Source of the DNA: an uncultured Eubacteriales bacterium
Lineage (GTDB): Bacteria; Bacillota; Clostridia; Peptostreptococcales; Anaerovoracaceae
Direction of reading: 5' to 3'
Assembly (NCBI GenBank): GCA_902795135.1
Contig: CADBJW010000005.1
Coordinates: forward strand, 44,435-108,434
Length of the DNA stretch: 64,000 bases
The notes under the pieces are model-generated. The model was not told the origin of the DNA, made no database searches, and saw only the letters and a list, made by a program, of their open reading frames with translations. Positions 17,553 to 27,066 of the stretch are shown here, in pieces. The first letter of the stretch is position 1. The number at the start of each line of letters is the position of its first letter. A program made the translations under genes and the position numbers.

Positions 17553-18836
17553 ATGAAGAAATTTGAGTTCGATGTACAGAAATTCAGAAGCAATTTCCCG
17601 GCGTGTTCACTGGAAGTGGCCGGAGCACCAATCGCATATCTCGATGGTCCGGGAGGAACCCAGGTACCCCAGCGCGTCGTAGATGCAATCACCGGATATT
17701 TGATCAACAGCAATGCGAATGAAGGCGGCAACTTCAAGGCCAGCTATAAAACGGATGAAGTGGAACAGGAAGCCTTCAAAGCAGCGGCGGATTTCCTGGG
17801 CTGTTCTCCGCAGGAAGTGGGATTCAGTGTGGGTTCGACCCAGCACAGCTATAATTTTTCGGTTAATATCGCCAAGACCCTGCAGCCAGGCGACGAGTTG
17901 ATCATTACCGAAATCGATCACCGCTGCAACAGCCAGCCGTGGAGAAGACTTGGCAAACTTGGGTTTAATGTCAAGCAGGTTCGGCTGGATACCGAAACCC
18001 AGCAGTTGGATTTTGATGATTTTAAGGCGAAACTTTCGGATAAAACAAAAGTCGTTGCAGTAAACTGGGCAAGCAATGCGATCGGAACGATCACCGATGT
18101 AAAGAAATACATCGATGCGGCCCACGAAGTGGGAGCGCTCACCGTGGTTGACGCGGTGCATTACGCAGCGCATCTGCCAATCGACGTTAAGGCAATCGGA
18201 ACAGACGTGCTTTTGTGCTCTCCGTATAAATTCTTCGGACCGCACATGGGACTTGCGTATATGAATACGGATCTGCTGGAAAGCCTTGAATTCAACAATG
18301 CCGGCGCAGAGGACATCGCGCACGGCAGCCGTAAATTCCACATGGCGACACCGCAATATGAATTCCTGGCAGGGATGACGGAAGCTATCAATCTGATCGC
18401 TGACACGGGGGCAGAGTATGCCGAGTATTTCGAAGAGGAACTGGCAGGTCTGGAAGGACGCAGACGGAATGTCGTCGCTGGCATGCTGGCCTTTGATGCT
18501 TATGAATCGCCTCTCTCAGAAAAACTGCGGGCAGGTCTCAGACGTCTTCCGGGCGTTAAGGTTTACGGCCCGGCGGAAGGCGAGCCAAGAACGCCGACGG
18601 TTGCGTTCACCATGGATGGTTACGCACCGGAATTCGTAACGAAGATTCTGGGTGACAAGGGCATTAACTCCTGGCATGGAGATTTTTATGCCATCGAAGT
18701 CATTTCGGCCTTTGGTCTGACCGAGTCCGGCGGATTGATCCGCGTTGGCATGGCGCCATACTGCACGGAAGCCGACATCGACCGCACACTGGCAACCATC
18801 ACCTCCATTGCATACGGAGAATACGATCCGAAATAA
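17553..18836 (+). CDS. Cysteine desulfurase-like PLP enzyme (class V aminotransferase)
   Basis: A 427-residue fold-type I PLP enzyme. The Schiff-base lysine is K226 in CSPYKFFGPHMG. Upstream are the phosphate-cup and cofactor motifs GSTQHSYNF, DHRCNSQPW and VVDAVHYAAH. The sequence pattern (YLDGPGGTQVPQRV start, SNANEGGNF) fits the cysteine-desulfurase-like subfamily that lacks the mobile catalytic-cysteine loop of SufS/IscS, so the real reaction may be an amino-acid lyase or aminotransferase. ATG 17553 follows AAGGAGG with good spacing. It is divergent from PucR(1), its likely regulator, and ends in a terminator. Confidence 0.87.
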   Translation: MKKFEFDVQKFRSNFPACSLEVAGAPIAYLDGPGGTQVPQRVVDAITGYLINSNANEGGNFKASYKTDEVEQEAFKAAADFLGCSPQEVGFSVGSTQHSYNFSVNIAKTLQPGDELIITEIDHRCNSQPWRRLGKLGFNVKQVRLDTETQQLDFDDFKAKLSDKTKVVAVNWASNAIGTITDVKKYIDAAHEVGALTVVDAVHYAAHLPIDVKAIGTDVLLCSPYKFFGPHMGLAYMNTDLLESLEFNNAGAEDIAHGSRKFHMATPQYEFLAGMTEAINLIADTGAEYAEYFEEELAGLEGRRRNVVAGMLAFDAYESPLSEKLRAGLRRLPGVKVYGPAEGEPRTPTVAFTMDGYAPEFVTKILGDKGINSWHGDFYAIEVISAFGLTESGGLIRVGMAPYCTEADIDRTLATITSIAYGEYDPK

Positions 18837-18878
18837 GCGCACTTAAAATGGAACAAAGGAATTGAAAAGACGATGCAC

Positions 18879-18908
18879 ATCCGCCTCTCCAAGGGGCGGA
18901 TTTTTATA
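18879..18908 (+). terminator. Intrinsic terminator after the PLP-enzyme gene
   Basis: Stem ATCCGCC / GGCGGAT with a 9-nt loop, followed by TTTTTAT. Confidence 0.8.
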
Positions 18909-18958
18909 TGGATGCATGGGTGGATCTGCGGCGAGTGCCCAGATGTAACGTAAGGGTA

Positions 18959-18987
18959 TTGATAACGGTGTAAAAATAATATAAAAT
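18959..18987 (+). promoter_or_regulatory. Predicted promoter of the first HTH-Uma2 gene
   Basis: TTGATA (18959-18964), 17-nt spacer, TAAAAT (18982-18987), in a locally AT-rich stretch ahead of ATG 19032. Confidence 0.6.
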
Positions 18988-19031
18988 AAGTATAGAAAAA
19001 ATATAATACACAGTAAATGGGGAATGACGAC

Positions 19032-19976
19032 ATGACGATCCAGGAAATGAAAGAGAAAAAACGGGAGTTGGGATACACCTATGAAATGATTGCCCGCATG
19101 GCAGGGGTATCGATTGCAACGGTAAAGAAAATATTCGGAGGGGAAGTTTCCAGTCCGCGGTTCGAGACTTTGCAAAAGCTCGAAAGCGTCTTTTTGCAAG
19201 AACCGCCAAAGGGAATTCGGAACGGATCGATCAGTGTTCGCGAACTTCCTTTTAAATATGATGCAAAGGATGATTCCTATACAACGGAAGACTATGAGAC
19301 CTTCCCGGAATATGCCAGCATCGAAATCGTAAACGGAAGGATCTATCCGAAATATCCGTCGGAAACGGAGAGCGAAAGTCGTTTTCGGAAAATGACCTTT
19401 GACGAATTGGTTCGGGATCCGAAGAACGGAAGCTATACCTGTGAGGATTACGAGAATTTCCCGGATGATATCCGGGTTGAAATCGTCAGAGGCCGAATAT
19501 ATGCCATGGCAGCGCCCACGCTGATCCATCAGCAAATCATGGGAGAAATCCACTATCAAATCAGAAACTATATACGTCGAAAGGGCGGTGGCTGCGTTCC
19601 GGGGATTGCGCCGACGGACGTGAAACTGCTGCCGGACAGTCTGACCAATGTTCAGCCGGACGTGTACGTCGTTTGCAACAAAGATATATTAAAAAGAAAG
19701 AAAATCGAAGGGGCGCCGGACCTTGTTGTGGAAGTGCTGTCACCGTCGACCGCAGCCTATGACCGGACGGTCAAAATGGATGACTACCGGGATGCTGGCG
19801 TGCGGGAGCTTTGGTTTGTAGATTACGACAAAGGCAGAGTGCTGGTCAATCACTTTGAACAGGAGACTGCGAGCATCTACGGAATCCGGGACAAGGTCCC
19901 GGTAGGAATCTTTCAGGGGGACCTTGAAATCGACTTTGCGGAAATCGATGATTACATCAAATCGCTGGTCGATTAA
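19032..19976 (+). CDS. HTH-Uma2 family protein with internal repeat (copy 1)
   Basis: About 314 residues. Residues ~1-50 are an XRE-like helix-turn-helix (YEMIARMAGVSIATVKKIFGG). The C-terminal ~180 residues form a Uma2 (DUF820) PD-(D/E)XK-like domain, with NVQPDVYVV, APDLVVEVLSPS and DYRDAGVRELWFVDYDKG. Uma2 proteins are abundant putative endonucleases of unknown role. Between the two domains the entry motif is doubled: YTTEDYETFPEYASIEIVNG and YTCEDYENFPDDIRVEIVRG, ~50 residues apart; only one copy exists in the paralogue downstream. ATG 19032 (after GGGGAATGACGAC) is preferred to ATG 19017, which has no ribosome binding site. Confidence 0.85.
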   Translation: MTIQEMKEKKRELGYTYEMIARMAGVSIATVKKIFGGEVSSPRFETLQKLESVFLQEPPKGIRNGSISVRELPFKYDAKDDSYTTEDYETFPEYASIEIVNGRIYPKYPSETESESRFRKMTFDELVRDPKNGSYTCEDYENFPDDIRVEIVRGRIYAMAAPTLIHQQIMGEIHYQIRNYIRRKGGGCVPGIAPTDVKLLPDSLTNVQPDVYVVCNKDILKRKKIEGAPDLVVEVLSPSTAAYDRTVKMDDYRDAGVRELWFVDYDKGRVLVNHFEQETASIYGIRDKVPVGIFQGDLEIDFAEIDDYIKSLVD

Positions 19977-20011
19977 ACCGGAAGCAGTAGGTTGCCTTAA
20001 ATCATCTTACA

Positions 20012-20040
20012 TTGACGGGCAAAAACAAGGGTGATAAAAT
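20012..20040 (+). promoter_or_regulatory. Predicted promoter of the second HTH-Uma2 gene
   Basis: TTGACG (20012-20017), 17-nt spacer, TAAAAT (20035-20040) with TGA before the -10 (extended -10). Confidence 0.65.
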
Positions 20041-20092
20041 AGGGATAATAAAAAGATAATTAAAGGATAACACTTAGGAGTGGAGGATAGAG

Positions 20093-20896
20093 ATGAAAAT
20101 TGAGGAAATGAAAGCAATCAAGGCAGAAATGGGACTGTCCTATGAGATGATTGCAAAAAGGTCAGGGGTCTCCCTGGGAACGGTCAAGAAGATTTTTGGC
20201 GGATACGTCAAGTCGCCAAGGTATGAAACCATGATGGCGCTGGAGAACTTCTTTTCCGGAGGGGCGATCAAAATGCAGGAAGAGGCCTTTGCTTATTATG
20301 CGGACAGTAAGAAGCAAGGCGAATTCACCATCGCGGATGTAGAAAGGATACCCGAAGAGATTCGGGTAGAACTGATTGATGGGAAGCTATACTATTTAGC
20401 GGCACCGTCGCCGATTCATCAGATTCTCACTTTGGAAATTGCCATGAAACTGCGCGCCTATATCGATGCTCATGGTGGTGAATGCGAAGCAGGCATTGCC
20501 GCAACGGACTTTAAGCTGGATTCTGCAGATGATAAAACCATGGTTCAACCGGACGTGTTTGTTATATGTGATACAGAGAAACTCGCTCTAAAGAGGATGA
20601 TCGGAGCACCGGATCTAGCCATTGAAATATTGTCACCGTCCAACAGTGAAACCTACCGGAACGCCAAATTGATCAAGTATCGCGACAGCGGGGTGCGTGA
20701 GTACTGGATGGTTGACTATGACAGGGCAACGATTACAACCATTGATTTTAATGACAAGGAACACATTCACCTTCAGTTCTATAGCACACGGGATCGTATT
20801 CCGGTTAGGATTTTTGAGGGATTTGAGATCGACTTTTCCAAAATCGATGATTATGTACAAAATTACATTGCAAAATGCGAAGGTCGTGAGGGATAA
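20093..20896 (+). CDS. HTH-Uma2 family protein (copy 2)
   Basis: A 267-residue paralogue of the preceding gene: N-terminal helix-turn-helix (YEMIAKRSGVSLGTVKKIFGG, ~14-34) and a C-terminal Uma2 nuclease-like domain (from ~80: FTIADVERIPEEIRVELIDG; then VQPDVFVI, APDLAIEILSPS, YRDSGVREYWMVDYD). The putative catalytic D/E residues are kept. It has a single copy of the linker motif. Each copy has its own promoter, so they are a tandem duplication rather than one operon. The HTH suggests DNA targeting or autoregulation; the biological role is not known. Confidence 0.87.
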   Translation: MKIEEMKAIKAEMGLSYEMIAKRSGVSLGTVKKIFGGYVKSPRYETMMALENFFSGGAIKMQEEAFAYYADSKKQGEFTIADVERIPEEIRVELIDGKLYYLAAPSPIHQILTLEIAMKLRAYIDAHGGECEAGIAATDFKLDSADDKTMVQPDVFVICDTEKLALKRMIGAPDLAIEILSPSNSETYRNAKLIKYRDSGVREYWMVDYDRATITTIDFNDKEHIHLQFYSTRDRIPVRIFEGFEIDFSKIDDYVQNYIAKCEGREG

Positions 20897-20909
20897 AATA
20901 AGAAAGTGC

Positions 20910-20918
20910 TGATATAAT
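20910..20918 (+). promoter_or_regulatory. Predicted extended -10 promoter of the flavoprotein gene
   Basis: TGATATAAT with a perfect TATAAT at 20913-20918; no good -35 is present at the usual distance. Confidence 0.5.
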
Positions 20919-20959
20919 AGAAACGGAACTCACAAAGAAAAATCAAGGAGGAGTATTTT

Positions 20960-21472
20960 ATGAAAATTACAGTTTTAAATGGAAGCCCGAGAAAAGAAAA
21001 TACCGCAGCTATGGTAGCTGCTTTTGTAGAAGGCGCAGAAGCTGCCGGCCACCAGGTCGAAGTGCTGCACGTAGGCAAAATGAAGATCGCTGGTTGCCTT
21101 GGCTGTGAATACTGCCACGGCAAGGGTGAAGGTCAGTGTGTCCAGAAGGACGACTGGCAGAAAGTTCAGCCAGCTTACGAAGACTGCGACATGGTCGTTT
21201 TCGCATCCCCGATCTATTACTTCACACTGACGGCGCAGATGCAAGCAGCAATCCAGAGAATCTACTGCATCGATCATCCGCCAAAAGCAACGAAGGCGGC
21301 CATGCTGCTGAGTTCCGGTTCTCCGGGAGTCTATGACGGACCAATGGGACAGTACAGAGGATATCTGGCTTACACCGGTCTTGAAGACGCCGGCGTAATC
21401 ACTGCAGTTGGTGAAGAAAACAAGTCAGAGGCAAAACTGGCAGAAATCCGCGAATTTGCGAAGAATCTGTAA
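20960..21472 (+). CDS. NAD(P)H-dependent FMN oxidoreductase, flavodoxin-fold
   Basis: A 170-residue flavodoxin-like protein. ITVLNGSPRKENTAAMV is the FMN-phosphate loop, and FASPIYYFTLTAQMQAAIQRI is the second FMN-contact region. The cysteine-rich stretch GCLGCEYCHGKGEGQC (around residues 45-61) is common in this subfamily and resembles the iron-sulfur flavoprotein cluster motif, although it is not the exact compact ISF spacing. Its likely role is electron transfer or quinone/azo/nitro reduction in the cytosol of an anaerobe. Start follows AAGGAGGAG. A strong terminator is shared with the convergent ABC operon. Confidence 0.88.
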   Translation: MKITVLNGSPRKENTAAMVAAFVEGAEAAGHQVEVLHVGKMKIAGCLGCEYCHGKGEGQCVQKDDWQKVQPAYEDCDMVVFASPIYYFTLTAQMQAAIQRIYCIDHPPKATKAAMLLSSGSPGVYDGPMGQYRGYLAYTGLEDAGVITAVGEENKSEAKLAEIREFAKNL

Positions 21473-21492
21473 GACGTATAAAATTAAAACCG

Positions 21493-21527
21493 AAGCCGCG
21501 ATTCATGTCTCGAATCGCGGCTTTTAT
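21493..21527. terminator. Bidirectional terminator between flavoprotein gene and opp operon
   Basis: Stem AAGCCGCGATTCG / CGAATCGCGGCTT (about 12-13 pairs) followed by TTTAT on the plus strand. It can also serve the minus-strand operon. Confidence 0.85.
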
Positions 21528-21557
21528 ATTGCGTTACAGATATTTGGCGCAATGGCG

Positions 21558-22520
21558 CTATAGATTCCCATGAATTCTTCCGCCGCCGCCCCGCAGGTAC
21601 TCACCGAGAGATGTGATGCACAAAAGGGTGATCACCAGGAAGACACCTGGAATCAAAATGATCCACCAGGAACCTGTGAGCAAAGCTTTTTCGGATAGGC
21701 TGAGCATGCTGCCCCAGGTGATGATGTCCACAGGCAGACCGATGCCCAGAAAACTCAGTGTCGATTCCGAAACGATGGCGGACCGGATGTTCATGACAAT
21801 CATAAACATAATGGTGCTAAAGAAATTCGGCGCCAGATGCTTTCGCAACACATGGGAAAAACTTCCGCCCATCATGCGGGAAATCAGGACGTAATCCGAT
21901 TCGCGGATTTTACGAACTTCCGTGCGGACCATTTTGGCAATGCTCATCCAACCGGTGATGCCGATGATGATGGAAATTCCGACCACATTGCGCTGTCCGA
22001 TCACCGCCTGCATGAAGACAATCAATAAAATCGAAGGAATGCTGAGTAGGATTTCCGTAAACCGCATCATAAGGCTGTCGATGGTTTTGTTTGCCAGGCC
22101 GCTCAAAGTTCCGTAAACCACCGCAATCAGCGTCGAAATCAGCGTCGCCAGCGCACCGATAAACAGGGACTTCCGGCCGCCAAACCAAATCAGAGACCAT
22201 ATGTCGCGGCCCAGAGTGTCCGTTCCAAACCAGTGGCTGGAGCAAGGCGCGACGTTGATCTGATCCAGTGCCATCCGTGACGGGTCCGAAGAAACAAAAG
22301 CACCGTAAAAGATGCATCCAAGCAGGATGACGAGCAGGACCGCCGCGGAAAACACAGGGAATCCTTTGCCTGCGCGGCCTTTGGAAAATCGTCCTTTCGC
22401 GAATCGGCTCTTTGATGCGGTAGAGGCGGTCTTTGGGATGGCGTCGGCAGCATAGCGTTTGCCGGCGCCGACGATGTCGAACCGGCGAGCCTCATTACGC
22501 AGATTCGTTGTGTTACGCAT
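21558..22520 (-). CDS. ABC transporter permease, OppC/DppC/NikC type
   Basis: A 320-residue permease. A basic cytoplasmic N-terminus is followed by a first helix (~50-72), then five more. The EAA loop is present near RMMGGSFSHVLRKHLAPN, and HWFGTDTLGRDIWS is a strong OppC-family motif. It pairs with the OppB-type permease, whose stop overlaps its start by 8 nt. It is the last gene of a four-gene importer operon read right to left: binding protein, double ATPase, OppB, OppC. The substrate (peptide, nickel or other) cannot be fixed. Confidence 0.92.
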   Translation of the reverse strand: MRNTTNLRNEARRFDIVGAGKRYAADAIPKTASTASKSRFAKGRFSKGRAGKGFPVFSAAVLLVILLGCIFYGAFVSSDPSRMALDQINVAPCSSHWFGTDTLGRDIWSLIWFGGRKSLFIGALATLISTLIAVVYGTLSGLANKTIDSLMMRFTEILLSIPSILLIVFMQAVIGQRNVVGISIIIGITGWMSIAKMVRTEVRKIRESDYVLISRMMGGSFSHVLRKHLAPNFFSTIMFMIVMNIRSAIVSESTLSFLGIGLPVDIITWGSMLSLSEKALLTGSWWIILIPGVFLVITLLCITSLGEYLRGGGGRIHGNL

Positions 22521-23508
22521 TGCGGCTCACCTCCTTTTCGTCGGCGAAAAGGTCGCCGTCCGATTCCGGCGCGCGCATCCGATAGTCGATCCGCTCGCTG
22601 ATAGTCTGTCCGAGTATATTTCCAACGATCACGATGATGCCCGTGATGATGACCAGAACCATGAGCATGTTGTAATCGTGATATTTCGCACTTTCGAAGG
22701 AGAGGGTGCCGATTCCCGGATAGGAGAACACCATTTCGATAATATAAGTTCCACCGAGAATGTGGTTGATGGAGATGGCCATAATGGCAATCATGGTCGG
22801 CAGCAGGTTGCGGACGCAATGTTTCCACATAACCTGCCGGCGGGTCAGTCCCTTAGCTCGTGCCAGAAGCACGTATTCCTGCCGGGTCTCATCCAAAAGC
22901 TTGTTTCGCAGCATGTAGGCGTAGTACCACAAATGGCTCAACACCACAACGGAAAGGGGCAGGATCAAATGGGTGATTCGGCTGGCAACACTGTGGGACA
23001 TGCCCAGAGCATAAGCCCCGCTGCTTGGCAGCAGATGCCAGGTCACTCCAAAGAGCAGAATCAGAACCAGAGACAGCCAGAATTCCGGAATGCAGCTGGT
23101 GATGGTCCCCACTTTGCAAATGGCCCGGTCCAGCAGGGTGTTTTCTTTGTAGGCGCACACCACAGCTAATAGCAATGCAAAAGCAAAGGTCAGAATAAAT
23201 CCGATCCCGCCGAGTAAAAGGGTATTGAGGAGTCTGCCGGAAATCACCGTCAGAACGTCCTGCTTGTATTTGAAGGAAATGCCAAAATCCCCGTGAAGGG
23301 CGGCTTTGAGCCAATCCACGTACTGCTCAAGAATCGGTCCGTCAAGACCAAGGCGCTCGATGGCGTGCTGTCGCTCGTCCATGCTCATCCGCTCAACACG
23401 GTCTCCGTAATAAGAAACGAGCGGATCTCCGGGAGCCAGCCTTGCCATAAAGAAGGTGATCAAGGAGAGCAAAAGCACCGATACGATAATCAGAATCAGT
23501 TTCTTCAT
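22513..23508 (-). CDS. ABC transporter permease, OppB/DppB/NikB type
   Basis: A 331-residue permease with the OppB N-terminal signature (helix 1 then FMARLAPGDPLVSYYGD). About six transmembrane segments are present, with the EAA-type cytoplasmic loop LLARAKGLTRRQVMWKHCVRN. It overlaps the ATPase gene by 4 nt at its start and oppC by 8 nt at its end, so the operon is tightly coupled. Confidence 0.92.
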   Translation of the reverse strand: MKKLILIIVSVLLLSLITFFMARLAPGDPLVSYYGDRVERMSMDERQHAIERLGLDGPILEQYVDWLKAALHGDFGISFKYKQDVLTVISGRLLNTLLLGGIGFILTFAFALLLAVVCAYKENTLLDRAICKVGTITSCIPEFWLSLVLILLFGVTWHLLPSSGAYALGMSHSVASRITHLILPLSVVVLSHLWYYAYMLRNKLLDETRQEYVLLARAKGLTRRQVMWKHCVRNLLPTMIAIMAISINHILGGTYIIEMVFSYPGIGTLSFESAKYHDYNMLMVLVIITGIIVIVGNILGQTISERIDYRMRAPESDGDLFADEKEVSRNA

Positions 23509-25352
23509 TTGCGCCGCCCCCTTTCAACGTCCGGGTCAGGGACGGGAACCGCCGAGAGCAAAGCTTTTGTATATGGGTGCTGTGGATTTGCAAACAGCTC
23601 TTTCGCAGACGCCGTTTCGACGAGCTGGCCGTGGTACATGACGCCGACCCGGTCGCTGAGAAATTCCACCATGGACAGATCGTGGGCGATAAAGAGGATC
23701 GCCGTGTCATGCTGCCGCCGCATTGCGTCAAACAGTTCGACGATCTGCGCCTGGATGGAAACGTCCAGGGAAGCCAGAGGCTCGTCGGCGACAATCAGGT
23801 TTGGCTCCATGCTATAAGCGCGGGCGATGGTGACCCGCTGTTTCTGACCTCCGGAAAGCTCCGCGGGATAACGGTTCCAAAGGTCCTGATCAAGACCCAC
23901 TTCGTCCATCAAGGCAGCAATGCGGGTCTCTATGTCCCGCTTGCTTCTGTAGAGGCGCAGGATCTCCATGGGCTCGGCAATCAAATCCCGAACGGTCATT
24001 TTTGGATCCAATGCGGCGCCCGGATCCTGGGAAACGAAACCAATGCGCCTCTGGTCAGGGATAAAACGCGCATCGTAATGAATCTGTCCCTGCTGCGGTT
24101 TGTGCAAACCGAGAATGCAGCGGGCCAGTGTCGATTTGCCGCTTCCGGATTCGCCCACCAGAGCGAACACTTCGCCTTTGTGAATGTCAAAGGAAACATC
24201 TTTGACCGCTTCCACGGAGGAGCGTCTGCCCAGCTTAAAAGTATGGGAAAGGTGGCGCACCTGCAGAATCGTCGGCAGAATGTCGGCTTTCGGAGCGCTT
24301 GCAGCCCCGTCTTCGCAGAACGGCGTCTGCACAGGATCCGGTGGCGTGTCCGGACGGTCCTTGCCGAACTGGATTTTCGGCGCCCGTGGGTCGGCCAGCC
24401 AGGTAGCGGCTTTGTGGGTCGGTGTGATTTCAAAGAACGGCGGTGCCTGTTCGTAATCGATTCTCAGTGCATGTTCGTTTCTTACTGCAAAGGCATCGGC
24501 TGCAAATCCTTCCGGAACGTTTGGCGGACTTCCCGGAATCGGAAAGAGCATGCCCTTTTCTGCAAAAGCAGGAAGCGCATGCAAAAGCCCCCAGGTGTAA
24601 GGGTGCACAGGGTTTTTATATATTTCAGAAGCCAGACCTTCTTCAACGATTTTGCCAGCATACATGATGGCGACGCGGTCTGCCACCCGGGCAACGACGC
24701 CCAGATCATGGGTGATGAAGAGGATGCTCATGTTCTTTTCGTCCCGCAGCTTCAGCAGCAGATCCAGGATTTCCGACTGGACTGTAACATCCAGTGCCGT
24801 GGTCGGTTCATCGGCAATGAGCAAAGCAGGCTCCTGCGATAACGCCATGGCAAGAACGCAGCGCTGCCGCATCCCCCCGGATAGCATCCATGGGTAGGAA
24901 TCAAATCGTTCTTTGGCCCGTTCAATGCCGACCGTATCCATGAGGGCAATGGCCTTTGCTTTTGCTTCGTTAGACGAAATGTTACGGTTGTGGACGCGGA
25001 TGGATTCGACGATTTGCGCGCCAATGGTGTAGGTAGGATCCAGAGAAGTCATCGGATCCTGAAAGACCATAGAAAGATCCACACCCCGAAGGTCTGCAAA
25101 CTGGCGGTCCGTGAGATGAACCGTTTCATGACCGCCAATGGCAATGCTGCCGCCGGTGATCTCTGCCACAGGAGGAAGCAGTCCCATGATGGTTTTGCAG
25201 AGCACGCTTTTGCCGCAGCCGGACTCTCCCACAACGGCAAGAATCTCTCCCTGGTCGATATGCAGGGAGAGATCGCGTAGGGCACATATCCGTCCTCGAT
25301 CGGTGTTGAATACTACCGAGAGGTTTTGTATCTCAAGGGTCTTATGGTTCAT
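23505..25352 (-). CDS. Double ATP-binding protein, fused OppD-OppF/DppD-DppF type
   Basis: A 615-residue protein with two complete nucleotide-binding domains. Domain 1 (~1-265) has Walker A GESGCGKS, signature LSGGMRQR and Walker [13 protein letters not shown], then the OppD/OppF C-terminal substrate-peptide region. Domain 2 (~340-615) has Walker A GESGSGKS, signature LSGGQKQR and [12 protein letters not shown]. The two halves are usually separate genes, but fused versions are known. It powers the adjacent OppB/OppC permeases. Its start lies 16 nt after the binding-protein stop. Confidence 0.92.
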   Translation of the reverse strand: MNHKTLEIQNLSVVFNTDRGRICALRDLSLHIDQGEILAVVGESGCGKSVLCKTIMGLLPPVAEITGGSIAIGGHETVHLTDRQFADLRGVDLSMVFQDPMTSLDPTYTIGAQIVESIRVHNRNISSNEAKAKAIALMDTVGIERAKERFDSYPWMLSGGMRQRCVLAMALSQEPALLIADEPTTALDVTVQSEILDLLLKLRDEKNMSILFITHDLGVVARVADRVAIMYAGKIVEEGLASEIYKNPVHPYTWGLLHALPAFAEKGMLFPIPGSPPNVPEGFAADAFAVRNEHALRIDYEQAPPFFEITPTHKAATWLADPRAPKIQFGKDRPDTPPDPVQTPFCEDGAASAPKADILPTILQVRHLSHTFKLGRRSSVEAVKDVSFDIHKGEVFALVGESGSGKSTLARCILGLHKPQQGQIHYDARFIPDQRRIGFVSQDPGAALDPKMTVRDLIAEPMEILRLYRSKRDIETRIAALMDEVGLDQDLWNRYPAELSGGQKQRVTIARAYSMEPNLIVADEPLASLDVSIQAQIVELFDAMRRQHDTAILFIAHDLSMVEFLSDRVGVMYHGQLVETASAKELFANPQHPYTKALLSAVPVPDPDVERGRRK

Positions 25353-25368
25353 GTAATCGATTCTCTAA

Positions 25369-26934
25369 TTATTCCGCGTTTAAGGTCCAGTCTTTGACGT
25401 TCCAGAAGATCCCAACGCCGTGGTGTCCGAGGATCGTGTCTTCGGTAATACCTTCGATTGGCAGGTTTGAGATGTAATTCACATCACAGTAACAGAAGAA
25501 GGTATATGCAGGGTCGTCCACCATGGCCTGCTGGAATTCAGAATAATATTTCTGACGTTCTGCCTTATCGTTTGTCTGCCGGGCCTTTGTCAGAGCTTCG
25601 TCCACGGCCGCATCGCTGTAGGCGCTGTAGTTGTTGCCTTTGTCCGTTCCAAAGACTTTGTAAGTATGGTCATCGGCGTCAAATGGACTGCCCCATCCAA
25701 TCAGGAAGGCTTCCTGTCCTTCCCAGTCGATTTCAGACTTGACTTCGTACTTGGCGTCGACACCAACGTCCTTTAGGTTCTGGCAGGCAATAGCAGCCAG
25801 ATCGGCCCGGACCTGATCGCCTTCTTTACAGGTGATGGTGAAGCCTAGCTTTTGGCCGTCTTTTTCGTAAATGCCGTCGCTGCCCAGCGTCCAGCCGTTT
25901 TCCTCGATGATGGATTTTGCTTTATCCGGATCGTAAGCTTCCTGCTTGATGCTGTCGTCGTTGAACTCGTTTCTGGCTAAAGGTCCGTATGCCGGAATGC
26001 CTTCACCCAGAAGGACGCTCTTTACCATGGCATCCCGGTCAACGGCGCAGTTGAACGCATGGATCAGCTCTTTGTTTTCCTGCCAAAGGGGATTGTTGAA
26101 GTTGTACATGATGCCCCGGTAATCGGAGGTCTTCATGTGATAAATGGTGAAGGCTTCATTGTCTTTGAAGTTTTCCGTATCTTTCGGCGTAATCTGTGCG
26201 AGGTTCAGCTCGCCGGATTCCAGCTGCAAAGCCTTTGCGTTATCATCCGGAACGATCTTAAAGATAATCGTTCCGATGCTCGGCGCGCCGCCCCAGTAAT
26301 TTTCATTGGCGGTCAGCGTAATGCTCTGGCCCTCGTCCCAGGCTTCGAATTTGTATGGACCGGTGCCGACGGGAGCCTTGAAGTACTCGTCGGACTGCAT
26401 GTCCTTGCCGTCTAGGAGATGTTTCGGCAGAATGCCGATGGTCATATATTCTGGAAAGGCTACGTTCGGAGCCTTCAGCTGGAAGTCGATGGTGTAGTCG
26501 TCTTTTACGGTTATTTTTTCGACGTCTTCATAGTTGGAGAAAATCTCAGATTCATTGTCAGGATTCATGATCGCATCGATCGTGAATTTGACATCGTCCG
26601 CCGTGAAGGCTTCTCCATCGTGCCACGTAACGCCCTCTCGCAGGTGGAAGGTGTAGGTGTTGGTGGCCTCATCCAGGTCAAAACTCTCGGCCAAAGCAGG
26701 GACAACCTCGTTTTTTTCGTTATGCCCCATCAGACCGTCAAATATGAGAAGGTTGATTTCGCCATGTTCATCGATGGCAGGATTGATGCGGGTATAATCA
26801 TTGCTGCCGTAAATCAATGTATTGCCGTCTCCCCCGCCGGACTCGCCAGAGTCACCGCACGCCGTGAAACAGAACACCATTGTCATGGCGGCAAGTATGG
26901 CTATTATTCGTTTCGTTATGGATTTTGATTTCAT
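25369..26934 (-). CDS. ABC transporter substrate-binding lipoprotein, SBP family 5
   Basis: A ~521-residue lipoprotein. The signal peptide ends in the lipobox FTAC, so the mature protein begins with a lipidated cysteine. The body is a family 5 extracellular solute-binding protein: EHGEINLLIFDGLMGHNEKN, then AESFDLDEATNTYTFHLREGVTWHDGEAFTADDV, the classic peptide/nickel-binding motif. ATG 26934 (MKSKSITKR) with GGAGTGAAGG upstream is preferred over the longer ORF start at 26961. First gene of the importer operon. It likely feeds peptides to an amino-acid-fermenting metabolism, together with the M18 aminopeptidase of this window; nickel or other ligands remain possible. Confidence 0.92.
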   Translation of the reverse strand: MKSKSITKRIIAILAAMTMVFCFTACGDSGESGGGDGNTLIYGSNDYTRINPAIDEHGEINLLIFDGLMGHNEKNEVVPALAESFDLDEATNTYTFHLREGVTWHDGEAFTADDVKFTIDAIMNPDNESEIFSNYEDVEKITVKDDYTIDFQLKAPNVAFPEYMTIGILPKHLLDGKDMQSDEYFKAPVGTGPYKFEAWDEGQSITLTANENYWGGAPSIGTIIFKIVPDDNAKALQLESGELNLAQITPKDTENFKDNEAFTIYHMKTSDYRGIMYNFNNPLWQENKELIHAFNCAVDRDAMVKSVLLGEGIPAYGPLARNEFNDDSIKQEAYDPDKAKSIIEENGWTLGSDGIYEKDGQKLGFTITCKEGDQVRADLAAIACQNLKDVGVDAKYEVKSEIDWEGQEAFLIGWGSPFDADDHTYKVFGTDKGNNYSAYSDAAVDEALTKARQTNDKAERQKYYSEFQQAMVDDPAYTFFCYCDVNYISNLPIEGITEDTILGHHGVGIFWNVKDWTLNAE

Positions 26935-27007
26935 CGCCTTCACTCCTCTCAACGCTATCACGGGAAATCACTTCATCTCGATAAAGCGATTTGGAATCGT
27001 TGAAGCC

Positions 27008-27036
27008 ATTTTAATAGCTGTAAATGGCCTCCGCAA
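27008..27036 (-). promoter_or_regulatory. Predicted promoter of the opp-type operon
   Basis: Minus strand: TTGCGG (27036-27031), 17-nt spacer, TAAAAT (27013-27008). It lies ~75 nt before the substrate-binding protein start. Confidence 0.45.
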
Positions 27037-27066
27037 GCCTCCATGGGGGATGAAATTTGAAAAAAA

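Noticed and set aside
22459-23169. A 236-codon plus-strand frame and other shadows in the opp operon
   Set aside because: The minus strand encodes OppB/OppC with standard family motifs.
23577-24842. A 421-codon plus-strand open frame
   Set aside because: Antisense to the double ABC ATPase, which has two full sets of Walker motifs.
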